23,286 nucleotides of DNA, taken from the IMG/VR virus record IMGVR_UViG_3300009506_000199, positions 1 through 23,286 of that record, one strand, 5' to 3'. How positions within the stretch are numbered: position 1 is the stretch's first letter; the number at the start of each line of letters is the position of its first letter. Of the stretch, positions 1 to 4,963 are shown piece by piece. This stretch comes from a virus. The notes below the pieces were generated by a model that was not told where the DNA came from, did no database searches, and worked only from the letters and a program-made list of their open reading frames with translations. Both the position numbers and the translations under genes were made by a program.

Positions 1-16
1 AGGCAGAAAAAATGGA

Positions 17-46
17 TTGACCTTTTTTGGGGTGTTTAAATACTAC
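17..46 (+). promoter_or_regulatory. Possible sigma-70-type promoter at left edge
   Basis: TTGACC at 17-22 and TACTAC at 41-46, 18 bases apart, resemble a vegetative promoter reading toward the 203 gene. The sequence around the -35 (GATTGACCTTTTTT) recurs at 1666-1679 as GATTGACTTTTTTT, so the block is repeated in this phage. The second copy has no credible -10, so the promoter reading is weak. Confidence 0.3.
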
Positions 47-61
47 GAAATACTTATTTTA

Positions 62-102
62 CGTGTACCAGATCTGAGCCATGACCCATATTTGAGCCAC
101 GG
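62..102 (+). repeat. Dispersed 22-nt element, copy 1 plus a half copy
   Basis: Bases 62-83 carry the element whose core is GTGTACCAGATCTGAGCCA; bases 91-102 repeat only its end (TTTGAGCCACGG). Further copies lie at 731, 821 (reverse), 1048, 1089 (reverse), 1301 (reverse, degenerate) and 2355. All copies lie between genes or touch a stop codon. Confidence 0.85.
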
Positions 103-125
103 CGAAAATAAAAAATACTTAGTTC

Positions 126-167
126 AGTATTCTGTTCAGTTGTACATTACTAAAATACTGCTATATT
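126..167 (+). promoter_or_regulatory. Box-type promoter P1 (degenerate GAAC-N4-GTTC)
   Basis: TTGTAC (140-145) and TATATT (162-167) are separated by 16 bases. GTTC (134-137) precedes the -35 by two bases, as in the sister promoters at 1605, 8255 and 10348, but the left half-site is degenerate (AGTA). The box would centre about 42 bases before the start site. It reads into the 203 gene. Confidence 0.6.
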
Positions 168-202
168 TATATTGTGAGCAATGAAACAAAGGAAAAAAAA
201 TC

Positions 203-715
203 ATGAGAAACGTCGAAAATAGTTTAGAAAGTTTTTTGGGGACAACATCCCCAGAAGAATTTGCGTCGGTAGAAGAAGTAGAACACTACTTCACGCAAGA
301 ACATCTTGAATGGATGTTTGGCCAGGATGTTTTTTTTATCGATATGGAAGAAGTTGAAGAATTAAAAAAATGGATTATCGAAAAGTATTTCGATAATTTT
401 AATGAGATAATAGATCTCATTAAAAAAGCCGGCGAAAAATGGGGTACAAACGGAAATATAACCCTGTTAAGGGAAGCCTTCTATATTTGCAACCCCAGTA
501 GACCAAACGGCTGGGGTTGTGATGCTGTTCGCTTGACTGACGACAGGACATTAGAATTCGGGCGCGTTAGTTGGGATTTCGCTGAGTGGCTGGATGACGC
601 AGATGACTATGATTGGTCAATTGAACAAGAAAGTTTCAAATCATATTCTTCATACGATCTGACGGACACCGGTGAGCGTTATAACGCTCACCAAGAACTG
701 AAAAGATGGGTTTAA
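203..715 (+). CDS. Hypothetical acidic protein, 170 aa
   Basis: I do not recognise a family. The protein is acidic and rich in Trp and aromatic residues. An N-terminal helical part (about 1-80) is followed by a more ordered part with YICNPSRPNGWGCDAVRLTDD near residue 93-113, and the C-terminus is very acidic. The start at 203 has an AAGGAAAA ribosome binding site at 189-196 and lies about 30 bases after the predicted start site of promoter P1, so the gene looks like a single-gene transcription unit closed by the terminator at 702-728. Its base composition is less AT-rich than the central genes. The last codons contain a perfect 22-base palindrome (671-692). The acidic, compact character would suit an accessory or anti-host protein, but that is only inference. 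Confidence 0.75.
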   Translation: MRNVENSLESFLGTTSPEEFASVEEVEHYFTQEHLEWMFGQDVFFIDMEEVEELKKWIIEKYFDNFNEIIDLIKKAGEKWGTNGNITLLREAFYICNPSRPNGWGCDAVRLTDDRTLEFGRVSWDFAEWLDDADDYDWSIEQESFKSYSSYDLTDTGERYNAHQELKRWV

Positions 716-728
716 ACCCATCTTTTTT
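671..728 (+). terminator. Intrinsic terminator with a preceding perfect palindrome
   Basis: AAAGATGGGTTT (702-713) pairs perfectly with AAACCCATCTTT (714-725) and runs into a T tract, giving a strong rho-independent terminator that includes the stop codon of the 203 gene. Just upstream, inside the coding sequence, GGTGAGCGTTA (671-681) and TAACGCTCACC (682-692) form a second perfect palindrome. Confidence 0.85.
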
Positions 729-730
729 CC

Positions 731-842
731 CGTGTACCGGATCTGAGCCATGAGTGAAAAACTCAATATACTGAGTGGTTCAGTATATTAAAAAAGTAGC
801 AAACGTTCCCCATATGTACCCGTGGCTCAGATCTGGTACATG
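731..842. repeat. Inverted pair of the dispersed element with nested hairpins
   Basis: Forward copy at 731-752 and reverse copy at 821-842 face each other. Between them are two further hairpins: TGAGT/ACTCA (751-765) and the perfect 10-bp AATATACTGA/TCAGTATATT (765-789, loop GTGGT). The TCAGTATATT part resembles the TTCAGTATT of promoter P1. The block separates the 203 and 876 genes. Confidence 0.8.
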
Positions 843-875
843 GGGAATAACAAAATACAAACGAAGGAAAATAAA

Positions 876-1037
876 ATGTTAAATAAAGAGCAATATAGCA
901 AAAAAGTAGATGAAATTATTGATGATTATATGAAAGAAGGTTCAGACCCCGAAGAAATAATAAATAGATTGAAACAGGCCAGTAAGGAACTGAAGGAATG
1001 GTATGATACATATGGAAGTAAGGGCATATTAGGATAA
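876..1037 (+). CDS. Small hypothetical helical protein, 53 aa
   Basis: Charged, almost entirely helical small protein (MLNKEQYSKKVDEIIDDYM...) with no recognised family. The ATG at 876 is chosen over an upstream in-frame GTG at 822, because AAGGAAAA lies just before it at 864-871 and because the upstream start would lie inside the dispersed repeat element. Element copies flank the gene on both sides in inverted orientation (821-842 and 1048-1069), so it looks like a cassette. A short helical protein of this kind could be a regulator or an inhibitor of a host protein, but nothing in the sequence tells which. Confidence 0.65.
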   Translation: MLNKEQYSKKVDEIIDDYMKEGSDPEEIINRLKQASKELKEWYDTYGSKGILG

Positions 1038-1044
1038 AATCCTT

Positions 1045-1110
1045 CTCGTGTACCAGATTTGAGCCACGACAGACCAAAGAATGAGCCATGGCTCAGATCT
1101 GGTACACGAG
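1045..1110. repeat. Near-perfect 22-bp inverted repeat (two facing element copies)
   Basis: Arms 1045-1066 and 1089-1110 are each 22 bases and complementary with a single G:U position (CTCGTGTACCAGATTTGAGC against its reverse complement). The 22-base loop holds another partial copy (GAGCCA). There is no T tract, so it is not a standard terminator. It lies between two small genes and could be an mRNA processing hairpin or a protein binding site. Confidence 0.85.
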
Positions 1111-1149
1111 AATAGAAAATAAATTCACCCAAGGAGAAAGGACAATATA

Positions 1150-1305
1150 ATGGAGATTTACAATTTAGTATATTTGATAATTATATCAATACTTTGGGTA
1201 TTTGGAATAAGAGAAGCAGATGATCGAACTTCAAAATACTTTTTGTTATTACTTGCCATTGCAGGTATACTTGCTACCATATTTCAAGTAAAATTGATGT
1301 CGTGA
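1150..1305 (+). CDS. Small two-helix membrane protein, 51 aa
   Basis: Unannotated-length ORF beginning MEIYNLVYLIIISILWVFGI. Two hydrophobic stretches (about residues 5-20 and 31-47) are separated by a charged turn (READDRTSK), which predicts a two-pass inner membrane protein. The start is supported by AAGGAGAAAGG at 1131-1141, eight bases before the ATG. The stop codon overlaps a degenerate reverse copy of the dispersed element (1301-1323), and a full copy precedes the gene, so it also has cassette-like flanks. Small membrane proteins in phage accessory regions include holins, superinfection-exclusion proteins and toxins; the sequence does not decide between them. It is not next to the amidase gene at 15220, which weakens the holin reading. 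Confidence 0.65.
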   Translation: MEIYNLVYLIIISILWVFGIREADDRTSKYFLLLLAIAGILATIFQVKLMS

Positions 1306-1323
1306 CTCAAATCTGATACACGG
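1301..1323 (-). repeat. Degenerate reverse copy of the dispersed element
   Basis: CGTGACTCAAATCTGATACA followed by CGG matches the reverse element (CGTGGCTCAGATCTGGTACA) with three differences. It overlaps the TGA of the preceding gene. Confidence 0.75.
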
Positions 1324-1481
1324 TATTCCCCGGAATAAACAAATAAACTATATCATATACTCTCTGCTTTTATATACCTCTATATATACGGTAGGCGCTT
1401 CGCGCCTAATGGCCCCCCACTCCGGATCGGTTCTCGGCCGGGTGGCTGAATTTGGGGACATAGCTAGCCACCATATAATAC
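1324..1481. other. Gene-free region with a GC-rich, hairpin-rich island
   Basis: No ORF of note lies between 1306 and 1731. Bases 1390-1450 are strikingly GC-rich against the AT-rich surroundings. Hairpins: TATTCC/GGAATA (1324-1337), TAGGCGC-TTC-GCGCCTA (1392-1408, 7 bp) and GGTGGCT/AGCCACC (1441-1447 with 1466-1472). With the iterons just downstream this resembles a replication or regulatory locus, but no replication gene is adjacent. Confidence 0.5.
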
Positions 1482-1589
1482 GAAAAATTTTTCTGAAATA
1501 GCCACTCAACTATGTAGAAAATTTTTCTGAAATAGCCAAGGTAATATGTTAGCTATTGAATAATGTAGAAAATTTTTCTGAAATAGCCA
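1482..1589 (+). repeat. Three iteron-like direct repeats
   Basis: Three copies of GAAAATTTTTCTGAAATAGC followed by CA end at 1504, 1538 and 1589 (copies 2 and 3 extended at the left by TGTA). Each contains the palindromic core GAAA(A)ATTTTTC. Copy ends are 34 and 51 bases apart. The array ends 16 bases before the box of promoter P2, so it may bind a replication initiator or a regulator of the 1732 gene. Confidence 0.8.
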
Positions 1590-1604
1590 AGTATTTACTT
1601 TTTA

Positions 1605-1646
1605 GAACATCTGTTCAGTTGTAAAATACTTCTGAAATGCTATATT
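1605..1646 (+). promoter_or_regulatory. Box-type promoter P2 (GAACATCTGTTC)
   Basis: Perfect GAAC-N4-GTTC box (1605-1616), two bases, then TTGTAA (1619-1624), 16 bases, TATATT (1641-1646). Flanks such as ACTTTTTAGAAC and CAGTTG are shared with the promoter at 10348. It is followed by the 1732 gene. Confidence 0.7.
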
Positions 1647-1731
1647 AAAAATATGAGTGGAAATAGATTGACTTTTTTTAAGGTGATTAAAAAGGATTTC
1701 GTTGTAGAAATCTAGAGGGAGGAAAGAGAAG

Positions 1732-1989
1732 ATGTCAATAACAGTATTAGAAATTAATGATGATTATGATAAAGTTAAGGCTGATCAATTTTGGGAAGTA
1801 ATATATACATTACCGAATTGCCCTATAGAGCTTGAAGATCTTGCTTTCAGTGTTGATATAGTTGTATCAAACAGCAGAGCCAAAGAAATAAAAGAATACT
1901 GCATGGCTGTACAAGGCTTTTCAGATGGTACTGATTGCGCAATATCGTTTGATAAAGTTGAAAAGTACGAATCTCAATATAGTATCTGA
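1732..1989 (+). CDS. Hypothetical protein, 85 aa
   Basis: Acidic 85-residue protein of unknown family with an alternating strand/helix look (MSITVLEINDDYDKV...). It contains two cysteines and no membrane segment. The start has GGGAGGAAAG at 1716-1725 at good spacing, and promoter P2 lies upstream, so this is probably the first gene of a short operon with the 2083 gene. No functional motif is visible. Confidence 0.7.
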   Translation: MSITVLEINDDYDKVKADQFWEVIYTLPNCPIELEDLAFSVDIVVSNSRAKEIKEYCMAVQGFSDGTDCAISFDKVEKYESQYSI

Positions 1990-1994
1990 AGGAG

Positions 1995-2051
1995 ATGAAT
2001 TTATTTGGACATAATACGTTGGCATATGGTGAACCATTGGAGTCCATAGAC
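1995..2051 (+). pseudogene. Fragment of a paralogue of the 2766 gene
   Basis: Bases 1998-2051 align without gaps to 2970-3023 inside the 2766 gene, with 41 of 54 identical by my count. In the same reading frame they encode NTLAYGEPLESID against NTLTYGEPLESID in the intact gene. Changes fall mainly in third codon positions toward the right end, the mark of former coding sequence. The rest of the paralogue is missing. The open frame from the ATG at 1995 runs on out of frame with the 2083 gene and is unlikely to be a gene. Confidence 0.65.
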
Positions 2052-2082
2052 TTTACCGGCTTTTTAGTTTTAAGGAGGAAAG

Positions 2083-2346
2083 ATGGTAGAATACGTAGAA
2101 ATACTAAAGAAAAAAATACTCGAAAATAAAAAAATATTAGGATTTAGAGAAAACCCCCATATAAAAGTAGTATATGTGTACAATATAAAGGCTGGTAAGG
2201 ATATTCCGAATTATATCGAGGTATCATTTTGCGGTGGTTGTAGATATTTAAGTACTTCACCAGCGTATGCTAGGGCCAAGAAAGTACTTTTCGGTATTCG
2301 TAATTCTTTACGAATACCTGTATTATTTAAGGATTTCCCTGTTTAG
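2083..2346 (+). CDS. Hypothetical basic protein, 87 aa
   Basis: Basic 87-residue protein of unknown family: an N-terminal helix rich in Lys (VEILKKKILENKKIL), then strand-like segments (IKVVYVYNI, YIEVSFCGG) and a C-terminal helix (AYARAKKVLFGI). This layout resembles the product of the 2502 gene, which has strands RVYLSR and GYVEIE followed by a helix, so the two may be distant relatives or share a small alpha/beta fold; that is a guess from pattern only. AAGGAGGAAAG at 2072-2082 directly precedes the ATG. An element copy follows nine bases after the stop. Confidence 0.7.
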   Translation: MVEYVEILKKKILENKKILGFRENPHIKVVYVYNIKAGKDIPNYIEVSFCGGCRYLSTSPAYARAKKVLFGIRNSLRIPVLFKDFPV

Positions 2347-2354
2347 AGCATTTT

Positions 2355-2377
2355 ATGTGTACCAGATCTGAGCCACG
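2355..2377 (+). repeat. Dispersed 22-nt element, rightmost copy
   Basis: TGTGTACCAGATCTGAGCCA followed by CG at 2356-2377, intact. A short echo, TCAGATCTAAG, follows at 2379-2389. No copy was noticed to the right of this point. Confidence 0.85.
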
Positions 2378-2501
2378 TCAGATCTAAGAATGACTTAGGA
2401 CATGTGCAGGCCTATAATAAGATAGAAGCTTTAGAAATGTGGTCGAAAAAGATTTTTGTTTTAAAGTAGAAAAATAGTCACAATAATATAGGAGAGTGAC
2501 A

Positions 2502-2738
2502 ATGATTGACGAAAAACGCGAAGAGATTATGGAAAAAGTTGTTGAAGCGGCAGAAAATTATGGACTTCGAGCAAAGTCTTGGATTGGTGGAAGTAGGATG
2601 CGAGTATATCTATCGCGGCAACTTAGTAAAGGACGTCAGGATATTGGGTATGTTGAAATAGAATCTGATGGATCCCGTTCATACAATCTTATCCGCAATA
2701 AGGCTGGGATTCGCGATTCAATAGAAGCGGTATTATAA
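2502..2738 (+). CDS. Hypothetical protein, 78 aa
   Basis: Unknown family. Charged N-terminal helix (DEKREEIMEKVVEAAENYG), then two strand-like segments (MRVYLSRQ, GYVEIESDG) and a C-terminal helical stretch. The ATG at 2502 is preferred to the in-frame GTG at 2496 because TAGGAGAG (2489-2496) is placed correctly for it. No membrane segment or cysteine motif is present. A possible fold relationship to the 2083 product is noted there. Confidence 0.7.
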   Translation: MIDEKREEIMEKVVEAAENYGLRAKSWIGGSRMRVYLSRQLSKGRQDIGYVEIESDGSRSYNLIRNKAGIRDSIEAVL

Positions 2739-2765
2739 TTCTTAAAATGTGACCGATTGTGAGAA

Positions 2766-3134
2766 ATGGAAACAAGACGAATTATGATTGAAATAAAAGA
2801 AATAATAATGATCGAATGTCTTGATGAAAAAGGTTGGGATGAGATTCTCGTGTGGTTGGAAGAGAATACTGAATTTGAGTGGTTAAGTGGCGATAAACCA
2901 ACTTCTCAATTAAGCAGAGAAATAGGTTATACAATAACTAAATTAACATCTGAACATAAATTAGTTTTGAATTTGACCTGTGATAACACATTGACATATG
3001 GAGAACCATTGGAATCCATAGATACGCTTAATATTAATGAGTTTAAAGAAAAGTATTTCGTTAAGAAAAAAGATTACGAACATAGGGGTATGGTTTACAA
3101 TCCAATCTCCGGGAAATGGAATTGGGGATTTTAA
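2766..3134 (+). CDS. Hypothetical acidic protein, 122 aa
   Basis: Unknown 122-residue protein: strand-rich middle (VLNLTCDNTLTYGEPLESID) and a C-terminus rich in aromatic and glycine residues (YNPISGKWNWGF). A degraded 54-base paralogous segment lies at 1998-2051, which supports coding function and shows that this gene type was once duplicated here. The true start is uncertain: the ATG at 2766 has only a weak GTGAGA upstream, and in-frame ATGs follow at 2784 and 2808. Confidence 0.65.
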   Translation: METRRIMIEIKEIIMIECLDEKGWDEILVWLEENTEFEWLSGDKPTSQLSREIGYTITKLTSEHKLVLNLTCDNTLTYGEPLESIDTLNINEFKEKYFVKKKDYEHRGMVYNPISGKWNWGF

Positions 3135-3202
3135 AAAATTATTTATATAAAATAAAGTAGTTCAGTATTTATCAGGGGTAGAAAATAAAAAGAATAGATT
3201 AA

Positions 3203-3550
3203 AAAGCAATATACGTTTTACGAAAACTGGAAACCCAGTTAAAAATGATCCATTGTGGTGTAAACTAGATATTTCTACTATACGAAGGCGGTAAACTTGG
3301 AATACCAGACAATAGCTTGATTTATTGTGATCCGCCATATAAAAATACTACCAAATATAAAGTTGTTAAATTTAATTATAAACTTTTTTGGTAGTGGTGT
3401 AAATTAAAAAAAATGCAAGGGTATACAGTTTTTGTTAGCGAATACGAAGCACCATCAGAATTTAAATGTATTTGGTGTAAAACAATTTTTAATACGTTAG
3501 TATGTGATACTGGTTCAAAAAAAGGTATTGAGAAATTGTTTAAAGTGTAG
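3203..3550 (+). pseudogene. Decayed C-terminal part of a D12-class DNA adenine methyltransferase
   Basis: One reading frame encodes ...LGIPDNSLIYCDPPYKNTTK..., the catalytic DPPY motif of N6-adenine DNA methyltransferases of the Dam/D12 class, then FNYKLFW, a TAG (3392-3394), WCKLKK, and the C-terminal GYTVFVSEYEAPSEF and DTGSKKGIEKLFKV typical of phage versions. In relatives the position of the TAG is usually Glu (FWEW), so it looks like a single-base nonsense change. A second TAG interrupts the same frame at 3266-3268 and a TAA ends it at 3200-3202. The N-terminal SAM-binding FxG region and the target-recognition part are not present upstream. Such enzymes protect phage DNA from restriction; this copy cannot make an intact enzyme. 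A 45-codon remnant from ATG 3413 is open but lacks the active site. Confidence 0.85.
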
Positions 3551-3578
3551 ATATTGGATATTGGATATTGGATATTGG
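3551..3578 (+). repeat. Four tandem copies of ATATTGG
   Basis: Perfect 7-base unit repeated four times, starting directly after the stop codon of the methyltransferase remnant. It is probably a product of slippage. Confidence 0.9.
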
Positions 3579-3593
3579 TTTTATTTCTAGACT

Positions 3594-3791
3594 ATGCTTT
3601 ATTGTTTAAATAGATTTGGTCTTAGAACAATTGCGAAAGTAAAATTTGCTGAACATGGAAACACAGGTAAATGCTCCTGGTGAAGATTGGTGGGTCTGGA
3701 TTACATATATAAACATTTTGGCGATATAGAATACGAAATAATTGATACTGAAAAGATTTTGAGAGAACGAAAAGAAAAAATGATAAAATAA
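3594..3791 (+). pseudogene. Small gene interrupted by one TGA
   Basis: A single frame of 65 codons from ATG 3594 to TAA 3789-3791 is broken only by TGA at 3681-3683. Before the stop it encodes ...IAKVKFAEHGNTGKCSW; after it, RLVGLDYIYKHFGDIEYEII and a charged helical tail. The part after the stop is clearly protein-like and has no good restart site. The most economical reading is a Cys codon (TGT or TGC) turned into TGA, since KCSWC would then pair two cysteines. Family unknown. It lies next to another nonsense-broken gene and shares the terminator at 3790. Confidence 0.55.
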
Positions 3792-3810
3792 AACGAAGTA
3801 CTTCGTTTTT
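3790..3810 (+). terminator. Intrinsic terminator
   Basis: AAACGAAG (3791-3798), TA, CTTCGTTT (3801-3808) and further T residues form a compact hairpin directly after the stop of the broken 3594 gene. Confidence 0.75.
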
Positions 3811-3819
3811 GAGTGAAAA

Positions 3820-4194
3820 ATGAAAGAAAATATACAATTATTCGGAATAAAAAATAAAAATGGTGAATGGCTTGATTTTGATACAATGGAATTTAAAAAT
3901 TATTTAGATATAAATTGTTTTTTAATTAAAGTAGACAATGGTTATATTGATAAAGATTATTACTATTATCAACAAAACATAGAAAATCAAATTTATTTGA
4001 AAGAAGAAGATGACGAAACACAAATTTTTGTACATGAAACGTGTATGGAATGTGTTGATGGTCTAATGTGTGAATCATGTCGGAATTCTTTGAAAAATTG
4101 TGAAAAAATAAAGTGTCTTCTTGTCGTGTTTTTTTCATTAGACTGGCAATTTAAAAAAGTATATAATAGAGATGATGAAGAAGAAAAATGTTAA
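3820..4194 (+). CDS. Hypothetical protein with clustered cysteines, 124 aa
   Basis: Unknown family. The N-terminus (IQLFGIKNKNGEWLDFD) is strand-like and resembles phage proteins that begin with a short beta hairpin. Residues about 71-96 hold CMEC, CESC and CEKIKC, a possible metal-binding cluster. The last residues are strongly acidic. The ribosome binding site is weak (GAGTG). The stop codon overlaps the start of the 4188 gene, so the two are translationally coupled. Confidence 0.65.
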   Translation: MKENIQLFGIKNKNGEWLDFDTMEFKNYLDINCFLIKVDNGYIDKDYYYYQQNIENQIYLKEEDDETQIFVHETCMECVDGLMCESCRNSLKNCEKIKCLLVVFFSLDWQFKKVYNRDDEEEKC

Positions 4195-4310
4195 ATATGA
4201 ATGAATATAATAAAGTTATCGATAAAATTGTAGAAAAATATATTGAAAATAAGTATACATATCGAGAAGCTGAAGAAAAAACTTTGATTGCTAGAGACGA
4301 ATTAAAATGA
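4188..4310 (+). CDS. Small helical protein, 40 aa
   Basis: Short ORF starting MLNMNEYNKVIDKIVEKYIE, charged and helical throughout. It overlaps the stop of the 3820 gene and shares ATGA with the next microprotein, an arrangement typical of coupled phage genes. Similar helical character to the 876 product, without convincing identity. No function can be assigned. Confidence 0.55.
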   Translation: MLNMNEYNKVIDKIVEKYIENKYTYREAEEKTLIARDELK

Positions 4311-4366
4311 GATTAGAATTTTATTTGGGTTTAATTTTTATTGTAATGTGGCTTCAAATAATGTAA
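4307..4366 (+). CDS. Putative membrane microprotein, 19 aa
   Basis: ATGA overlap with the preceding gene. The product MRLEFYLGLIFIVMWLQIM is one hydrophobic helix with charge only at the N-terminus. It lacks its own ribosome binding site and would rely on translational coupling. At this length a chance ORF cannot be excluded, but three other single-helix microproteins occur in this window (8107, 8341, 10436). Confidence 0.4.
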   Translation: MRLEFYLGLIFIVMWLQIM

Positions 4367-4417
4367 GCTTTAAAAAATAGTGATAAAAATCACAAATACA
4401 AAGGAAAGAAAAGAAAA

Positions 4418-4516
4418 ATGAAATATGTAACCAAATATATTCTAACAAAAGGAATATTGTGCGTGGAGGATTATGAGATTGTAGAAGATGAACCAAAGTT
4501 TGTAAATTACAATTAA
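4418..4516 (+). CDS. Small hypothetical protein, 32 aa
   Basis: Begins MKYVTKYILTKGILCVEDYE and ends in an acidic tail. AAGGAAAG at 4401-4408 and A-rich spacing precede the ATG, the same pattern as confirmed genes nearby. Family unknown. Confidence 0.45.
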   Translation: MKYVTKYILTKGILCVEDYEIVEDEPKFVNYN

Positions 4517-4565
4517 TAGGAACACTTTTGTGAATATGGCAGATTGATTTTAGAGATGTTGAAAA

Positions 4566-4823
4566 ATGAAAACTTATATTGCGGTTATCCATAGAGAAAA
4601 AAATAATTTTGGTGTATCATTTCCTGATTTTCCAGGATGTGTAACGGCTACGAATAAAATTAGTGAAATACGAGAATTAACCTTAGACGTACTTCAATTA
4701 CATATTGAAGAAATGGGATGTGATTCTGAAAAAATTCCTGAACCAACGAAATTTGAACAAATCAGCAAAAAATATATTAATGAAGATGTATTCTATATTA
4801 CCGTCCATATAGATTTGTTTTAG
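4566..4823 (+). CDS. HicB-like antitoxin-fold protein, 85 aa
   Basis: The N-terminus MKTYIAVIHREKNNFGVSFP followed by DFPGCVTAT is the hallmark of the HicB partial RNase H-like fold. In HicAB toxin-antitoxin pairs HicB neutralises the mRNA interferase HicA and represses the operon. Here the helix-turn-helix or ribbon-helix-helix C-terminus is not evident, the end being strand-like (EDVFYITVHIDLF), and no HicA with its short double-stranded-RNA-binding-like fold and conserved His is encoded next to it. Solitary HicB-type proteins are common in phages and may neutralise host HicA toxins. The family call rests on the N-terminal half. Confidence 0.8.
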   Translation: MKTYIAVIHREKNNFGVSFPDFPGCVTATNKISEIRELTLDVLQLHIEEMGCDSEKIPEPTKFEQISKKYINEDVFYITVHIDLF

Positions 4824-4891
4824 GGTGAAAAATGATTATTTGTCATTTAGGCAATCAATATTTTATTTGTTAGAGAAAAAGATTAGGGTCA

Positions 4892-4963
4892 GCGTGGCTA
4901 GCTAGGTAAGTTTGGTGAATGTCCTATGCAGAAACTATAAATAACTGCAAAACCACGCATTTT
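4892..4963 (+). ncRNA. Possible small structured RNA
   Basis: GCGTGG (4892-4897) pairs with CCACGC (4953-4958), followed by ATTTTT; inside, TGCAG (4927-4931) pairs with CTGCA (4945-4949). The ~67-nt closed structure with a short T run lies directly before the tRNA and contains no ORF. It may be a terminator-like leader, a small RNA, or part of a tRNA precursor. No known riboswitch core was recognised. Confidence 0.35.

Noticed and set aside
822-875. Upstream GTG start for the 53-residue gene
   Set aside because: It lies inside the dispersed repeat element and has no ribosome binding site; ATG 876 has one.
1045-1110. Rho-independent terminator
   Set aside because: The stem is long and perfect, but no T tract follows on either strand.
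926-1132. Minus-strand ORF over the 22-bp inverted repeat
   Set aside because: It is created by the palindrome and the antisense of a supported gene; no ribosome binding site. The same holds for the other long minus-strand ORFs, which are shadows of AT-rich coding DNA.
1668-1700. Promoter at the second GATTGACTTTTTTT copy
   Set aside because: No acceptable -10 hexamer lies 16-18 bases downstream; the P2 promoter just upstream explains expression of the 1732 gene.
62-2377. Integron attC sites or insertion sequence ends
   Set aside because: The elements lack the R/L box architecture of attC, no integrase or transposase gene is present, and no target-site duplications were seen.
3203-3791. Stop-codon reassignment (TAG or TGA read as an amino acid)
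   Set aside because: TAG ends apparently normal genes at 2344, 4821 and 9178 and TGA ends others; the interrupted frames are confined to one locus with other signs of decay.
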